This document shows, piece by piece, positions 41,701 to 54,452 of a stretch of 64,000 nt of DNA; the first letter of the stretch is position 1; every line of letters starts with the position of its first letter. Position numbers and translations under genes: made by a program. A model generated the notes under the pieces. That model saw nothing but the letters and a program-made list of their open reading frames with translations, was not told where the DNA came from and did not search any database. Source of the stretch: an uncultured Luminiphilus sp. (GTDB lineage: Bacteria > Pseudomonadota > Gammaproteobacteria > Pseudomonadales > Halieaceae); NCBI GenBank assembly GCA_943840615.1, contig CALSVI010000009.1, positions 124,001-188,000 on the forward strand. The letters are read 5' to 3'.

Positions 41701-43086
41701 TTGTCCTCTGAAAGCCATGCGCTTGATCTAGACACCATCGCCGCAGTCGCTACCCCAGCTGGACGCGGAGGTGTCAGCATCATTCGCGTATCAGGGCCCG
41801 AAGCATGGCCGATCGCTGAACGCCTGACACAAAAGACGTTGCTGCCCAGAAAACCTGTTTTATGCGGCTTCAGGGGTGCAGATGACGCGGTGATCGACGA
41901 GGGGCTAACGTTGATGTTCCGCGGCCCCGCTTCCTTTACCGGCGAAGATATTGCGGAGTTTCACGGGCACGGCGGCGTCATCATTACTAACGTGCTACTC
42001 GAAGCCTGCCTCACCTTTGGTGCGCGACTCGCGAGGCCGGGTGAATTTTCCGAGCGTGCTTTCCTCAATAATAAGCTCGACCTCGCGCAGGCCGAAGGGC
42101 TCGCTGATCTGATCGATGCACCGACCGAGCAAGCCGCTCGCCAGGCGTCTGCCTCACTGCGGGGTGCATTTTCAGCAGCCGTCAATACCCTCACTACACA
42201 ATTGATAGAACTGAGAGTCTTCGTGGAAGCCGCCATCGATTTTCCCGAAGAAGAAGTCGATTTCCTGAGCGAAGGCAACGTCGTGAGCTCGCTCAAAGCC
42301 GCACACAATAAGCTCTCCGAGGTTCTCCACCAAGCCAAGCAGGGTGCCGTAATGAGCCGCGGTGCCCAAATTGTCATGACGGGAGCACCCAACGCGGGAA
42401 AAAGCAGCTTAGTGAATCAGCTTGCACAAGATGCTGTCGCGATTGTGACGGACATACCGGGTACCACCCGAGACGTTATCAGACAGTCCATCGAGGTCGA
42501 GGGTGTGGCAATACAACTCTCGGATACCGCAGGTATTCGCGATGCCACCAACGCCATTGAACAAGAAGGCATCAATCGTGCGCATGCGGAAATTGAGCAT
42601 GCGGATATCGTGATCGAAGTGATCGACGACCATACTAGCGGGGCACCAATCGATACGCCCATACCTCATCATTCGGTGATCCGGGTGCTCAATAAAATTG
42701 ATCTGACCTCAAGGCCGCCAGGCATCGTATCTGAACAAGCGGGGGTGTCTGAGCACGATTCCACTCAGCTTCGGACTACCGTGGCGATATCGGCAACGAC
42801 TGGGCACGGTATCGAAGCGCTCAAACAAAGCATTCTTCAGAATCTGGGTTTAGGCGATTGTGCTAGTGCCACGCCATTTAGCGCCCGAGAGCGTCACGTA
42901 ACCTGCCTGAAACAGGCCGCGTTAGCGCTCGAACATGCTATTGCTCGTTTTGAAGCTCATCATGCCGGAGAGTTGCTCGCAGAAGACCTGCGAGTGGTTC
43001 ACGCGCACCTCGGTGCCATTACCGGAGCATTTAGCAGTGATGATTTGCTGGGAGAAATTTTTTCGTCGTTTTGCATCGGAAAATGA
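41701..43086 (+). CDS. mnmE: tRNA modification GTPase MnmE
   Basis: A 461-residue GTPase that with MnmG installs cmnm5 at wobble U34. Motifs: N-terminal DTIAAVATPAGRGGVSIIRV (folate-binding domain), G1 GAPNAGKSS, G2 TDIPGTTRDV, G3 DTAGIRD, G4 NKID, and the C-terminal FCIGK. I suggest the TTG at 41701 (GGGAG upstream, 461 residues against 454 in E. coli). A GTG at 41665 inside the yidC end gives 473 residues and cannot be excluded. Separated from mnmG by an unusually long gap. Confidence 0.95.
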   Translation: MSSESHALDLDTIAAVATPAGRGGVSIIRVSGPEAWPIAERLTQKTLLPRKPVLCGFRGADDAVIDEGLTLMFRGPASFTGEDIAEFHGHGGVIITNVLLEACLTFGARLARPGEFSERAFLNNKLDLAQAEGLADLIDAPTEQAARQASASLRGAFSAAVNTLTTQLIELRVFVEAAIDFPEEEVDFLSEGNVVSSLKAAHNKLSEVLHQAKQGAVMSRGAQIVMTGAPNAGKSSLVNQLAQDAVAIVTDIPGTTRDVIRQSIEVEGVAIQLSDTAGIRDATNAIEQEGINRAHAEIEHADIVIEVIDDHTSGAPIDTPIPHHSVIRVLNKIDLTSRPPGIVSEQAGVSEHDSTQLRTTVAISATTGHGIEALKQSILQNLGLGDCASATPFSARERHVTCLKQAALALEHAIARFEAHHAGELLAEDLRVVHAHLGAITGAFSSDDLLGEIFSSFCIGK

Positions 43087-43170
43087 CGGTCGTTCTCTAG
43101 CGAGCCAAGCCAGTGCGCTTTCATCCACGGCTCATCCACTGCTTTTGCCAAGTGTTTGACGGTTATCTGC

Positions 43171-43323
43171 TACGCAATGAGACAGGTGCATAAACCTGTA
43201 TAGAACCCTGCGTAAACACAAGTAGTAAGTCTGTATTGACGAGCCAGGTGCTGATCGGTGCAAAACCCTCCCCAAGTACTCACCAGCTAAGGCAGGGATT
43301 CACGCCGGCTTCTCCCCTGCCTT
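43171..43323 (+). ncRNA. Candidate structured small RNA between mnmE and mnmG
   Basis: Three adjacent stems fit on the plus strand. Stem A: TACGCA (43171-43176) with TGCGTA (43209-43214), enclosing a hairpin ACAGGT/ACCTGT (43182-43187, 43194-43199). Stem B: AGCcaGGTG (43242-43250) with CACCaGCT (43281-43288). Stem C: a 9-bp terminator-like stem directly abutting B (43289-43323). No frame in this stretch looks like a protein. I do not recognise a known RNA family and see no strong promoter, so it might instead be an mnmE 3' UTR. Confidence 0.4.
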
Positions 43324-43330
43324 TATAGTA
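43289..43330 (+). terminator. Terminator-like hairpin after mnmE
   Basis: AAGGCAGGG (43289-43297) pairs perfectly with CCCTGCCTT (43315-43323) over a 17-nt loop and is followed by a T-rich stretch. The T tract is interrupted (TTTATAGTATTAT), so efficiency is uncertain. Confidence 0.6.
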
Positions 43331-43460
43331 TTATAAGCGTATGATTTTTATATGATTAACGGAGTTATTCAGCATTGTCGGGCTGCTTAATAGTAATAAT
43401 ATTAAAGTATTCTTCTTTATATATATTTTAATAATAAATAACAGAAAAGGCTTAAACCGA
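43331..43460. other. AT-rich island upstream of mnmG
   Basis: About 130 bp of strongly AT-rich sequence (for example a run of A/T from 43410 to 43443) in an otherwise GC-rich window. It holds no plausible gene. Together with 43087-43330 it makes up the 476-bp mnmE-mnmG gap. No perfect DnaA box is present; two TCATCCAC elements (43122-43139) resemble one weakly. It may be a promoter region or a DNA-unwinding-type element; in enterics and Vibrio the origin itself lies beside mnmG. Confidence 0.5.
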
Positions 43461-43511
43461 CGCAAGGAAGTATCGGGCCCTACCAGTATCACCAAAAGCA
43501 AGGGTGCATGT

Positions 43512-43533
43512 CGGGAAGCCTCCCGTTTATACT
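43512..43533 (+). promoter_or_regulatory. Hairpin and -10-like element before mnmG
   Basis: CGGGA, AGCC loop and TCCCG form a 5-bp stem (43512-43525) followed directly by TTTATACT, whose TATACT (43528-43533) resembles a -10 box 30 bp before the mnmG start. No good -35 is present. The element may be a weak promoter or a minor terminator. Confidence 0.3.
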
Positions 43534-43562
43534 TGCGCCCCTTTTTGGTTTTCATTTAAGCA

Positions 43563-45467
43563 ATGATCAGACATCCCGAATCTTACGATGTCATTGTTAT
43601 TGGCGGCGGTCATGCGGGCACTGAGGCTACGCTAGCGGCTGCTCGTGTGGGTGTGCGCACGCTACTCATTACGCACGCTATCGATACGCTTGGCCAGATG
43701 TCCTGCAATCCCGCGATTGGGGGGATCGGCAAAAGCCACCTAGTGAGGGAAATTGATGCCCTAGGCGGTGTGATGGCTCATGCGACGGATCGATCGGGCA
43801 TTCAGTTCAGGGTTTTAAACGGGCGCAAGGGCCCGGCAGTGAGAGCAACCCGTGTGCAAGCCGATCGCGTGCTGTATCGCAATGCCATTCGCTCTGCTTT
43901 GGAGCATGCCGAAAACGTCGAGATTTTTCAGGACGCGGTTGAAGATATTCATCTCGAGAACGATTGTGTAACGGACGTCGTTACTCGTTCAGGTATTGTC
44001 TTTCGGTCTGCTGCCATAGTTCTGACCGCGGGCACCTTTCTCAATGGAAAAATGCATGTTGGCGAAGCGCACCAATCCGGAGGGCGCATGGGAGACCAGG
44101 CGGCGATTGGATTGGCAGATCGGCTTCGAGAACTGTGCCCCAGAGTGGGTCGACTTAAAACCGGTACGCCACCCAGACTCGACGCGCGGACAATCGATTT
44201 TTCTGTTATGCCGGAGCAGTGGGGTGATGAACCGCGACCGGTGATGTCTTTGACGGGGCACCGGGCATCGCATCCGGAGCAGCGTTGTTGTTGGATCACC
44301 GAGACCAATGCGCGCACTCACGACATTATTCGGCAAGGGCTCGATCGGTCTCCTTTGTTCGGCGGCAGTATTGAAGGGGTAGGACCGCGCTATTGCCCCA
44401 GCATTGAAGATAAAATTCACCGGTTTGCCGATAAAGACGCTCACCAGATTTTTATAGAACCAGAGGGGCTTTCTTCTACCGAGCTTTATCCCAATGGCAT
44501 TTCGACCTCACTACCCTTTGACGTGCAGCTCGCGTTGGTACGTTCGATAAATGGGCTGAAGCGAGCGGCGATCACCCGGCCCGGCTATGCGATCGAATAC
44601 GATTATTTTGATCCACGTGACCTCCATCACAGCCTGGAAACAAAAGCTGTTAAAGGGCTGTTCTTTGCAGGCCAAATTAACGGCACAACTGGCTACGAAG
44701 AGGCGGCGGCACAGGGCCTGATGGCCGGACTTAATGCAGCGCGTAGCGTGCTAGCACTCGAGCCATGGGTACCGCGCCGGGATGAGGCCTACATCGGTGT
44801 GCTAATCGATGATCTGGTGACGCTGGGCACGTTGGAGCCTTATCGGATGTTTACCTCGCGCGCGGAGTATCGGCTCCAGCTGCGCGAGGATAATGCTGAC
44901 CTCCGGCTGACTGAGCAAGGGCGCTTATTGGGGCTTGTCGGCAATCTGCAGTGGGAGCACTTTGTCAAAAAACGCGAAGCCATTGCGAAAGAGCGCGGGC
45001 GCCTTGAGGGAGCCTATATTCAGGCAGGCAGCGAGGAGGCCGCGGCGCTGGAGCCCCTGTTAAGTAAGCCGCTCTCGCGAGAGTATTCGCTTGCAGAACT
45101 ATTAAAGCGACCGGAGCTGGGCTACGACGATTTAAAGAAAGTAAGTCCAGCGGACCACGATATTGCCGAAAATGTGGCTGAGCAGGTTGCTATTCAGCTC
45201 AAATATGCGGGTTACATCGATCGACAGCAGCAGGATATTGACCGACTGAAACGCCATGAGTCGATGAAGATTCCCACCGATCTGGATTTTGCGCGGGTAG
45301 ATGGCTTGTCCAATGAGATCCGGCAAAAATTGACAGAGGTTCGCCCGGCAAATCTGGCTCAAGCCGGACGTGTCCCAGGGGTGACGCCAGCGGCACTGTC
45401 GCTATTGCTGGTTCATCTGAAAAAGAGAGAAGCGAGCGACATCGGACGCGCGATCGCGCATGGATGA
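43563..45467 (+). CDS. mnmG: tRNA uridine-5-carboxymethylaminomethyl modification enzyme MnmG (GidA)
   Basis: A 634-residue FAD-dependent partner of MnmE. The dinucleotide motif [17 protein letters not shown] is near residue 13; [49 protein letters not shown] and [17 protein letters not shown] follow, and the C-terminal helical domain ends in the family pattern [17 protein letters not shown]. Length matches E. coli (629). Overlaps the rsmG start by 8 nt. Confidence 0.97.
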   Translation: MIRHPESYDVIVIGGGHAGTEATLAAARVGVRTLLITHAIDTLGQMSCNPAIGGIGKSHLVREIDALGGVMAHATDRSGIQFRVLNGRKGPAVRATRVQADRVLYRNAIRSALEHAENVEIFQDAVEDIHLENDCVTDVVTRSGIVFRSAAIVLTAGTFLNGKMHVGEAHQSGGRMGDQAAIGLADRLRELCPRVGRLKTGTPPRLDARTIDFSVMPEQWGDEPRPVMSLTGHRASHPEQRCCWITETNARTHDIIRQGLDRSPLFGGSIEGVGPRYCPSIEDKIHRFADKDAHQIFIEPEGLSSTELYPNGISTSLPFDVQLALVRSINGLKRAAITRPGYAIEYDYFDPRDLHHSLETKAVKGLFFAGQINGTTGYEEAAAQGLMAGLNAARSVLALEPWVPRRDEAYIGVLIDDLVTLGTLEPYRMFTSRAEYRLQLREDNADLRLTEQGRLLGLVGNLQWEHFVKKREAIAKERGRLEGAYIQAGSEEAAALEPLLSKPLSREYSLAELLKRPELGYDDLKKVSPADHDIAENVAEQVAIQLKYAGYIDRQQQDIDRLKRHESMKIPTDLDFARVDGLSNEIRQKLTEVRPANLAQAGRVPGVTPAALSLLLVHLKKREASDIGRAIAHG

Positions 45468-46119
45468 GCAAGAAGTCGAGCTATTCCAGAAGGCCGCCGG
45501 CGAGATTGGCATTAGCCTGTCTAGGCAGCAGATTGGTCAATTCATCAGTTATGTCGATCTGATTGAAAAGTGGAATCGCGCTTATAACCTCACCGCCGTC
45601 CGCGGCCGCCAAGAATTATTGACGCGACATATTCTGGAGAGCCTGGCGATTGCCCCCTTTATTGTCGGAGAGCGTCGTGTTGACGTGGGGACAGGAGCCG
45701 GCCTGCCGGGCGTTCCATTGGCGATCGCCGACCCACAAATCCAGTATGTGCTGCTCGATAGCAACGGGAAAAAAACGCGCTTTCTCCTCGAGGTGAAAAG
45801 ACAGCTAGGTTTATCTAACATCGAGGTCGAGACGATCAGAGTGGAAAATTGGCGGCCAGCGCAGTCGGTCGACACGGTGATTACCAGAGCTTTTGCCGAT
45901 CTGGCGACAACGGTCGAAAGAATAGATCATGTGCTCAGCGATCAGGGTGTGTTGTTTGCCATGAAGACAGAAAATGCCAGTCACGAGTCTAAAGCACTGC
46001 CACAGGGTATGGAGCAATCCGCGTGCCGGGAGATTGCAGTGCCGGGACGCGACTGGTCTTTTCAGTTGCTGACCATTCGACGCAAACAAATTCGACGCTC
46101 ACAAGAGGTGGCGCGATGA
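45460..46119 (+). CDS. rsmG: 16S rRNA m7G527 methyltransferase RsmG (GidB)
   Basis: A 219-residue SAM methyltransferase. [30 protein letters not shown] and the SAM motif [16 protein letters not shown] (about residue 73) are diagnostic; [14 protein letters not shown] follows. The start overlaps the mnmG end and the stop overlaps the parA start (ATGA), so mnmG-rsmG-parA-parB are translationally coupled. Confidence 0.96.
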   Translation: MDEQEVELFQKAAGEIGISLSRQQIGQFISYVDLIEKWNRAYNLTAVRGRQELLTRHILESLAIAPFIVGERRVDVGTGAGLPGVPLAIADPQIQYVLLDSNGKKTRFLLEVKRQLGLSNIEVETIRVENWRPAQSVDTVITRAFADLATTVERIDHVLSDQGVLFAMKTENASHESKALPQGMEQSACREIAVPGRDWSFQLLTIRRKQIRRSQEVAR

Positions 46120-46895
46120 AGGTCATTGCGGTGGCAAATCAAAAAGGGGGGGTCGGGAAGACCACAACCAGCGTCAATTTGTCGGCAGCGCTCGCCGCGA
46201 TGGAAAAGCGAGTGTTACTGATTGATCTTGATCCTCAAGGAAATGCCACGGTGTCAGTCGGCCTGAATAAAGGCGAGCTGAAAGCCACGTCTTTCGAGTT
46301 GCTGGTAGACCAGCAGCCGCTGTTTGAGGTGGTAACCCGGCTTGAGGCCCTATCGATGGACTGCGTGCCGGCCGATGGTGACCTGACTGCCGCCGAAATC
46401 GCGCTGTTGTCTTTAGAGGAACGAGAGCAGCGGCTGAAATCTGCGCTGACGGCGGGCAAGGGTTCTTACGATTTTGTCATTATAGATTGCCCACCGTCGC
46501 TCAACATGCTGACGCTGAATGCGTTGGTCGCCGCGGACTCAGTGCTGATTACGATGCAGTGTGAGTACTTTGCGCTCGAAGGGCTGTCTGCACTGATGGA
46601 AACAATCAACACGGTTTCTCAATCGGTGAACCCCTCTCTACGAATCGAAGGCATCTTGCGCACGCTCTACGATCCGCGGAACGCCCTGACCGGCGAGGTG
46701 TCTGAGCAGCTGCATCAACACTTCGAAGGGCTGGTCTATCGCACGGTAATCCCCAGAAATGTGCGCCTCGCAGAAGCACCAAGCCATGGCGTTCCCGGGA
46801 TCGTTTATGATCGACTATCTCGTGGCTCGACGGCTTATATGGCTTTGGCGGGTGAATTTATGCGCAGACAGGAACAGAACAAGGAACACATGTAA
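46116..46895 (+). CDS. parA: Chromosome partitioning ATPase ParA (Soj)
   Basis: A 259-residue deviant Walker A ATPase that moves ParB-parS complexes. KGGVGKTTTSVNL (residues 10-22) carries the signature lysine, IDLDPQGNATV and DFVIIDCPPSLNMLTLNAL follow, and the C-terminal PRNVRLAEAPSHG is family-typical. There is no N-terminal HTH, as expected for chromosomal Soj-type ParA. I chose the ATG at 46116 because AGAGG precedes it and it overlaps the rsmG stop. Overlaps parB by one base. Confidence 0.97.
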   Translation: MKVIAVANQKGGVGKTTTSVNLSAALAAMEKRVLLIDLDPQGNATVSVGLNKGELKATSFELLVDQQPLFEVVTRLEALSMDCVPADGDLTAAEIALLSLEEREQRLKSALTAGKGSYDFVIIDCPPSLNMLTLNALVAADSVLITMQCEYFALEGLSALMETINTVSQSVNPSLRIEGILRTLYDPRNALTGEVSEQLHQHFEGLVYRTVIPRNVRLAEAPSHGVPGIVYDRLSRGSTAYMALAGEFMRRQEQNKEHM

Positions 46896-47785
46896 TGGCG
46901 CAGAAGCGAAAGCTGAACCGCGGCTTGGAGGCTCTTCTGGGATCAGGCCTGTTGGCCAAGGGTCAGGAAGAGGCTACGCGCGCAGACGGGTCGCCTTCAA
47001 CGATGGACCCATCCTCCGCGCTGCCGCTAGCAGACCTACCCATAGAGAGCCTGCAGCGAGGCGTTTACCAGCCGCGCAGGGATTTTGAACAAGAGGCGCT
47101 AGAGACTTTAGCGGATAGCATTCGGGCGCAAGGCGTATTGCAACCGGTTGTGGCCCGTCCGCTGGAAGCCGGCCGATTCGAAATCCTTTCAGGTGAGCGT
47201 CGCTGGCGCGCCGCACAAATCGCTGGCCTCGACCGCATTCCGGTCGTGGTTAAGGACGTGGCTGATGACGCCGCGATTGCCATCGGCCTAATCGAAAACA
47301 TTCAACGGGAAGACCTGAACCCCGTTGAGGAGGGGCTCGGCCTAAAGCGGCTTGCAGGATGAATTTGGGCTCAGTCAGGAGCAGGTCGCCTCAGCGGTCG
47401 GTCGATCCCGCTCAGCGGTGGCAAATCTGTTACGACTGTTGAATCTTGAGAGCGAGGTATTGGCTATGTTGGAGCGGCGCGAAATTGACGCCGGACACGC
47501 CAAGGTGTTGCTGGGTTTGAGTGGAGGTGACCAGGTCCGCGCTGCGCGCAAGGTCGGTAAGCGAGGGTTATCAGTCCGGCAAACAGAACGTTGGTGCGAG
47601 GTTGGGGCGGGAAATCCGACGCGCCCGCAGCCATAGACCCCAATGTTAGCCGCCTAGAGCAAGATCTCAGCGGTCGGTTAGGCGCCAAAGTCCGAATCCA
47701 GCACCAGCAGAATGGCAAGGGCAGGCTCGAGATCCACTACACCAGCCTCGAGGAGCTGGACGGCGTGCTCGACCGAATCCAGTAA
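46895..47785 (+). CDS. parB: Chromosome partitioning protein ParB (Spo0J), two apparent frameshifts
   Basis: CTPase/clamp protein that binds parS. Frame 1 covers the N-terminal domain, with YQPRRDFEQEALETLADSIR, GERRWRAAQIAG (CTP-binding GERR) and ENIQREDLNPVEEG. It breaks near 47355 (one extra base); the HTH region DEFGLSQEQVASAVGRSRSA and HAKVLLGL continue in a second frame, and the C-terminal dimerisation domain (RLEQDLSGRLGAKVRIQ to LDRIQ) returns to the first frame after a missing base near 47590. The two errors compensate, giving about 296 residues, the normal size. All domains are conserved, so consensus error is likelier than decay. Confidence 0.92.
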
Positions 47786-47795
47786 TTCCTGCGTA

Positions 47796-47824
47796 TTGAA
47801 GGGTTTAGGCCTTTCCACTACACT
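47796..47824 (+). promoter_or_regulatory. Sigma70 promoter of the ATP synthase operon
   Basis: TTGAAG (47796-47801), 17-bp spacer and TACACT (47819-47824), just after parB and 33 bp before atpI. It is followed at once by a C7/G6 hairpin (47825-47845), which would form at the 5' end of the transcript. Confidence 0.6.
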
Positions 47825-47856
47825 CCCCCCCGCATGTAAGGGGGGCTGGGCTTACC

Positions 47857-49193
<1,337 letters not shown>

Positions 49194-49217
49194 TTTCGAC
49201 TGACTGTGTACCTTTAG

Positions 49218-49496
<279 letters not shown>

Positions 49497-49517
49497 TGAG
49501 CACCACAGGAGCAACGA

Positions 49518-49988
49518 GTGAACATTAATCTCACCCTGATAGGACAGCTGATTGCCTTCGTGGCGTTCGTCGCATTTTGTATGCGCTACGTTTGGCCGCC
49601 GATTGCCGGCGCCATGGCGGAACGCCAGATACAAATTGCAGAGGGCCTCGCCGCCGCTGATCGCGCCGGTCACGATCTTGAGGTCGCGCAGCAGCAGGTG
49701 GATGAGCGGCTCGCCGAAGCTAAGCGCGAGGCTGCGGGCATTATCGAGGCGGCCAATAAGCGCGCACAGGCCGTGGTTGAGGAAGCCAAGGACACAGCGA
49801 GCACCGAGGCTGAGCGGGTAAAAGCGGCGGCCGCAGCTGAGATCGAGCAGGAGCGTGCTCGCGCGCAGGAGCAGCTACTCACACAGGTGAGTGCCTTGGC
49901 GCTTGCGGGTGCAGAAAAAATTCTGGCTGCGGAGATCGATGCCGATAAGCATTCTGATCTCCTTAAGACGCTGTCGGCGGATTCTTAG
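49518..49988 (+). CDS. atpF: ATP synthase F0 subunit b
   Basis: A 156-residue peripheral stalk subunit, equal in length to E. coli b. It has an N-terminal transmembrane helix (about 5-25, NLTLIGQLIAFVAFVAFCMR) with the downstream WPPI turn, then a long charged coiled coil rich in Ala/Glu/Lys/Gln. It begins with GTG. Frame is intact although its neighbours on both sides are broken. Confidence 0.95.
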   Translation: MNINLTLIGQLIAFVAFVAFCMRYVWPPIAGAMAERQIQIAEGLAAADRAGHDLEVAQQQVDERLAEAKREAAGIIEAANKRAQAVVEEAKDTASTEAERVKAAAAAEIEQERARAQEQLLTQVSALALAGAEKILAAEIDADKHSDLLKTLSADS

Positions 49989-49992
49989 ATCG

Positions 49993-50533
49993 ATGATTGA
50001 GCCGACAACACTGGCCAGACCTTACGCGCGCGCCGCTTTTGAGCATGCTCGCGCTTCCGATCGAGCTAGCGGCGTGGCAGTCGGCGCTGTCGCAGCTGGC
50101 GGCACATCACCACGCATGCCAAAGTCCTCCGCCATGTTGCGCGACCCGAACCAGACGGCGGCGCAGCGCGCTCACGCACTGAGTCTTTGGCCGGTGATGA
50201 CCTGCCAGAGACCGTGGGCAATTTGCTGGGCATCATGGCCGATAACGGCCGATTAGCACTGCTGCCTGAAGTGGCCGCTGTTGTTTGAGCAGCTTAAGCA
50301 GGCTGTGGAAAGCACGGTTGCGGTTCATGTGAGCTACGGCTTACCCGCTTAGCGACGCCGAAACACAGCAACTCGCAGATACGATGCAGGTAAGGCTCGA
50401 GCGCAGCATTACCCTGACATCAGAAACTGACCCCTCGTTACTGGGAGGGGCTCTTATTCGTGCCGACGATTTGGTAATCGACGGCTCAGTTCGCGGCCGC
50501 CTGAACAAATTGGCGGGCACGCTGACCCAATGA
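49993..50533 (+). CDS. atpH: ATP synthase F1 delta subunit, multiply frameshifted as sequenced
   Basis: Position between atpF and atpA and recoverable segments identify delta: TTLARPYARAAFEHARASD, ELAAWQSALSQLAA, AMLRDPNQTAAQRAHALSL, GNLLGIMADNGRLALLPEVA and DLVIDGSVRGRLNKLAGTL. These lie in different frames. I infer six shifts: extra bases near 50061, 50105, 50126, 50280 and 50347, and a missing base near 50188. Correcting them gives about 178 residues, the normal length. Six events in 541 bp is far above the rest of the window. Either local consensus quality is very poor or the gene is decayed; the well-kept protein sequence favours error. Confidence 0.85.
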
Positions 50534-50547
50534 CAGAGGAATAGGTC

Positions 50548-52092
50548 ATGCAACAGCTCAACCCCTCGGAAATTAGCGACCTGATCAAGCAGCGGATCGA
50601 CCAGCTTGAAGTCACGTCGCAGGCGACCAATGAGGGCACTATCGTCTCTGTGACGGACGGCATCATTCGTATCCACGGTCTCACCGAGGTGCAATACGGT
50701 GAAATGATCGAATTCGAAGGCGGTGTATTTGGTCTGGCCTTGAACCTCGAGCGTGACTCTGTGGGTGCGGTAGTGCTGGGAGATTACAAGCAGCTGGCTG
50801 AAGGCCAGACCTGCCGATGTACGGGCCGTATTCTCGAGGTGCCGGTAGGCCCTGAGCTTCAGGGCCGCGTCGTTGACTCGCTGGGTAACCCGATTGACGG
50901 TAAGGGCGCCATCGACACCAAGATGACTGACGCCATTGAGAAGATCGCACCGGGCGTGATTGCGCGCCAGTCAGTAGACCAGCCTGTGCAAATTGGTCTG
51001 AAGGCCATCGACGCCATGGTGCCGATTGGGCGTGGCCAGCGTGAGTTGATTATTGGTGACCGCCAGGTGGGCAAGACAGCCATTGCTGTGGATGCCATCA
51101 TTAACCAGAAAGGGCACAGGCATTAAATGTGTTTATGTGGCGGTGGGGCAAAAGGCCTCTTCCGTTGCCTCCGTGGTGCGCAAGCTCGAAGAGCATGGCG
51201 CGATGGAGCACACGATTGTGGTGGCGGCCAACGCCTCTGACCCGGCTGCTATGCAGTATTTGGCGCCCTTTGCGGGATGCACAATGGGTGAGTATTACCG
51301 CGATCGTGGCGAAGATGCGCTGATTATTTACGATGACCTGTCTAAGCAGGCCGTGGCTTACCGACAGATATCACTGTTGCTTCGTCGCCCGCCCGGACGG
51401 GAAGCCTACCCCGGTGACGTGTTTTATCTGCACTCGCGGTTGCTGGAGCGCGCAGCGAGGGTCAACGCCGACTACGTAGAGCAATGCACCGGTGGTGAAG
51501 TGAAGGGTCAAACGGGCTCTCTCACGGCGCTACCGGTGATTGAGACGCAGGCTGGTGACGTGTCCGCGTTTGTACCCACTAACGTGATTTCGATTACCGA
51601 CGGCCAGATTTTCCTCGAGGCCGACATGTTCAATGCGGGATTCGCCCGGCGATGAACGCGGGTATTTCGGTTTCGCGCGTGGGCGGCGCGGCGCAGACCA
51701 AGATAGTGAAAAAGCTCTCCGGTGGTATTCGAACTGCGCTGGCACAGTACCGCGAGCTCGCGGCCTTCTCGCAGTTCGCCTCGGACCTCGACGACGCCAC
51801 CAAGGCGCAGCTGGAGCATGGTGAGCGCATCACTGAGTTGATGAAGCAAAAGCAGTATGCGCCGCTCTCTATTGCCGAGATGGGCGTGCTGCTTTATGCC
51901 GGTAATGAAGGCCATCTTCAGGACGTTGAGGTGGCCAAGACCGGTGATTTCGAGTCAGCTTTGCTGGGTTATATGCGCGCGGAATGTGCTGAAGTCATGC
52001 AGGCTATCGAGGCTGACGGGGACTGGAATGACGATCGCGAAGCGGCGTTCAAGTCCGCGATAGACACGTTTAAATCGACCCAGACTTGGTAA
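50548..52092 (+). CDS. atpA: ATP synthase F1 alpha subunit, two apparent frameshifts
   Basis: The 514-residue (after correction) non-catalytic nucleotide-binding subunit. N-terminal [19 protein letters not shown] and Walker [10 protein letters not shown] (about 169) are in frame 1. An extra G at 51112-51114 shifts the frame; [17 protein letters not shown] to [10 protein letters not shown] continue in frame 2. A missing base near 51638-51640 (GGxATTCGC) returns to frame 1 with [19 protein letters not shown] and the C-terminal domain. The errors compensate and full length matches E. coli (513). Both slips are in G runs. Confidence 0.95.
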
Positions 52093-52098
52093 TAACGA

Positions 52099-52963
52099 AT
52101 GGCTGCCGGTAAGGAAATCCGCACCAAGATCTCGAGTATCCAGAGTACTCAAAAGATCACCAGCGCGATGGAAATGGTGGCGGCGAGCAAAATGCGCCGC
52201 GCTCAGGACCGTATGCAGCTGGGCAAGCCTTACGCGCAGCGTATGCGCGCCGTGGTAGGCCATATTGCTAACTCGACGCCCGAATACCGCCACGCCTACA
52301 TGCAGGAGCGCGAAGTTAAGCGCGCCGGCTATATCATCGTCTCGACGGATCGAGGGCTGTGTGGCGGTTTGAACATCAACCTGTTCAAGGCGGCGATTCA
52401 GTCGATGAAAGCCCAGCAGGAGCAAGGTGTAGAAGTCGAGCTGTGTCTGGTTGGTGCCAAGTCCGCAGGCTTTTTCGCCAGCGTCGGCGGCAACGTTACG
52501 GCCACGGTTAGAGACCTCGGCGAAGAACCTGCCCTGGAGGACCTGATTGGTGGCGTGAAGACCATGCTTGACGCCTATACGGAAGGGCGCATCGACGCGC
52601 TTTACCTAGCAGGCAACGAATTCGTCAATACCATGACTCAGTCACCTCAGGTTGAGCAATTACTGCCCCTGAGGGCAGAAGAAAAGGAGTCCCTGTCTCA
52701 TCATTGGGATTATGTTTACGAGCCCGATGCTCGGGAGTTACTCGATGCATTGATGGTGCGATACATCGAGTCACTGGTGTATCAGGCGGTGGTAGAGAAC
52801 GGCGCATGCGAGCAGGCAGCGCGCATGATTGCCATGAAGAGCGCAACAGATAACGCGGGTGAGTTGATCGAGGAGATTACAGCTTGTCTACAACAAAGCC
52901 AGACAAGCCGCGATCACACAGGAGCTGGCAGAAATAGTGGGGGGGGCTGCAGCCATTGGCTGA
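52099..52963 (+). CDS. atpG: ATP synthase F1 gamma subunit, one apparent frameshift near the end
   Basis: Central rotor shaft. The N-terminus ([34 protein letters not shown]) and middle ([11 protein letters not shown]) are intact to [11 protein letters not shown]. An extra base near 52876 hides the C-terminal coiled-coil end; removing it restores [20 protein letters not shown] and VGGAAAIG with a stop at 52961, giving 287 residues as in E. coli. Uncorrected, the frame would run to 53019. Confidence 0.94.
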
Positions 52964-53019
52964 GGCCCGCCGTGAGCGGAACAGCAGAGGCAACAGTCAG
53001 TCTGTTGCGTGAAGTTTGA

Positions 53020-54432
<1,413 letters not shown>

Positions 54433-54452
54433 TTCGGGCAGGAGAATAACGG

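Noticed and set aside
43331-43555. Minus-strand open frame of 74 codons (Lys/Ile/Leu rich)
   Set aside because: Composition simply reflects the AT-rich island; no ribosome site or family features.
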